A stretch of DNA of 5,676 nt from Ilumatobacter sp. (GTDB lineage: Bacteria > Actinomycetota > Acidimicrobiia > Acidimicrobiales > Ilumatobacteraceae): NCBI GenBank assembly GCA_029263275.1, contig JAJCXU010000421.1, forward strand, positions 1 to 5,676. The letters run 5' to 3'. Shown here in pieces: positions 5,643 to 5,676 of the stretch (positions within the stretch are counted from its first letter, which is position 1; each line of letters begins with the position of its first letter). The notes under the pieces are model-generated. The model made no database searches. It was not told the DNA's origin and saw nothing but the letters and a program-made list of their open reading frames with translations. A program made the translations under genes and the position numbers.

Positions 5643-5676
5643 GCCTCTGTAGCTCAGTGGATAGAGCATCGGTTTC
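5643..5676 (+). tRNA. tRNA gene, 5' half (truncated by window edge), probably tRNA-Arg(CCU)
   Basis: GCCTCTG forms the 5' acceptor strand, followed by TA (positions 8-9), the D-stem GCTC, D-loop AGTGGATA, D-stem partner GAGC, A26, the anticodon stem strand TCGGT and T32-T33. The window ends at the first anticodon base, C34. GCTC/GAGC pair fully, and the conserved T8, A14, G18-G19, A21 and T33 are all in place. The stem/loop text ATCGGTTTC is typical of bacterial tRNA-Arg with anticodon CCU, but only the first anticodon base is visible, so the amino acid is inferred. The tRNA type would be settled by the next two bases. Confidence 0.88.

Overview
The window is high-GC bacterial DNA with an actinobacterial look. 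It has a Ser/Thr/Glu-rich secreted lipoprotein, a small ferredoxin joined to a soluble P450, and several genes whose start codons lie 5-8 bases after a -10-like hexamer with no good ribosome binding site, the pattern of leaderless transcripts. A free-living actinobacterium, perhaps of the Acidimicrobiia/Ilumatobacter type, is my inference; no marker gene here fixes the taxon.

Layout from left to right. Bases 1-125 (minus) hold the first 41 codons of a protein with an N-terminal double-CxxC zinc ribbon; the rest lies beyond the left edge. Bases 206-2425 (minus) encode a 739-residue lipoprotein with a low-complexity linker, a HEAWH...EGGAEF zinc-peptidase signature and a C-terminal domain that resembles a small lipocalin-like beta domain. 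A divergent intergenic region (2426-2511) separates it from a plus-strand operon: a 66-residue CxxHxxC ferredoxin (2512-2712) and, one base later, a 456-residue cytochrome P450 (2714-4084). A GC-rich hairpin follows the P450. A thioredoxin with an N-terminal four-cysteine zinc module (4183-4611) comes next and converges, with a 14-base gap, on a two-domain sulfurtransferase on the minus strand (4626-5549). The right edge holds the first 34 bases of a tRNA gene, probably tRNA-Arg(CCU), with a TACAAT -10 box upstream.

How the genes may work together. The ferredoxin should deliver single electrons to the P450. No ferredoxin reductase is present, so it must be encoded elsewhere or shared. The thioredoxin and sulfurtransferase both handle thiol/persulfide chemistry and could be functionally linked, but they are transcribed towards each other and are not an operon. 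The lipoprotein stands alone on the cell surface side of metabolism. I see no mobile element, CRISPR array, phage gene or integration site. Most of the window looks like ordinary chromosomal housekeeping and accessory metabolism; the less usual items are the lipoprotein, the altered sulfurtransferase active-site loop, the N-terminally extended P450 and the short zinc-ribbon gene start at the left edge.
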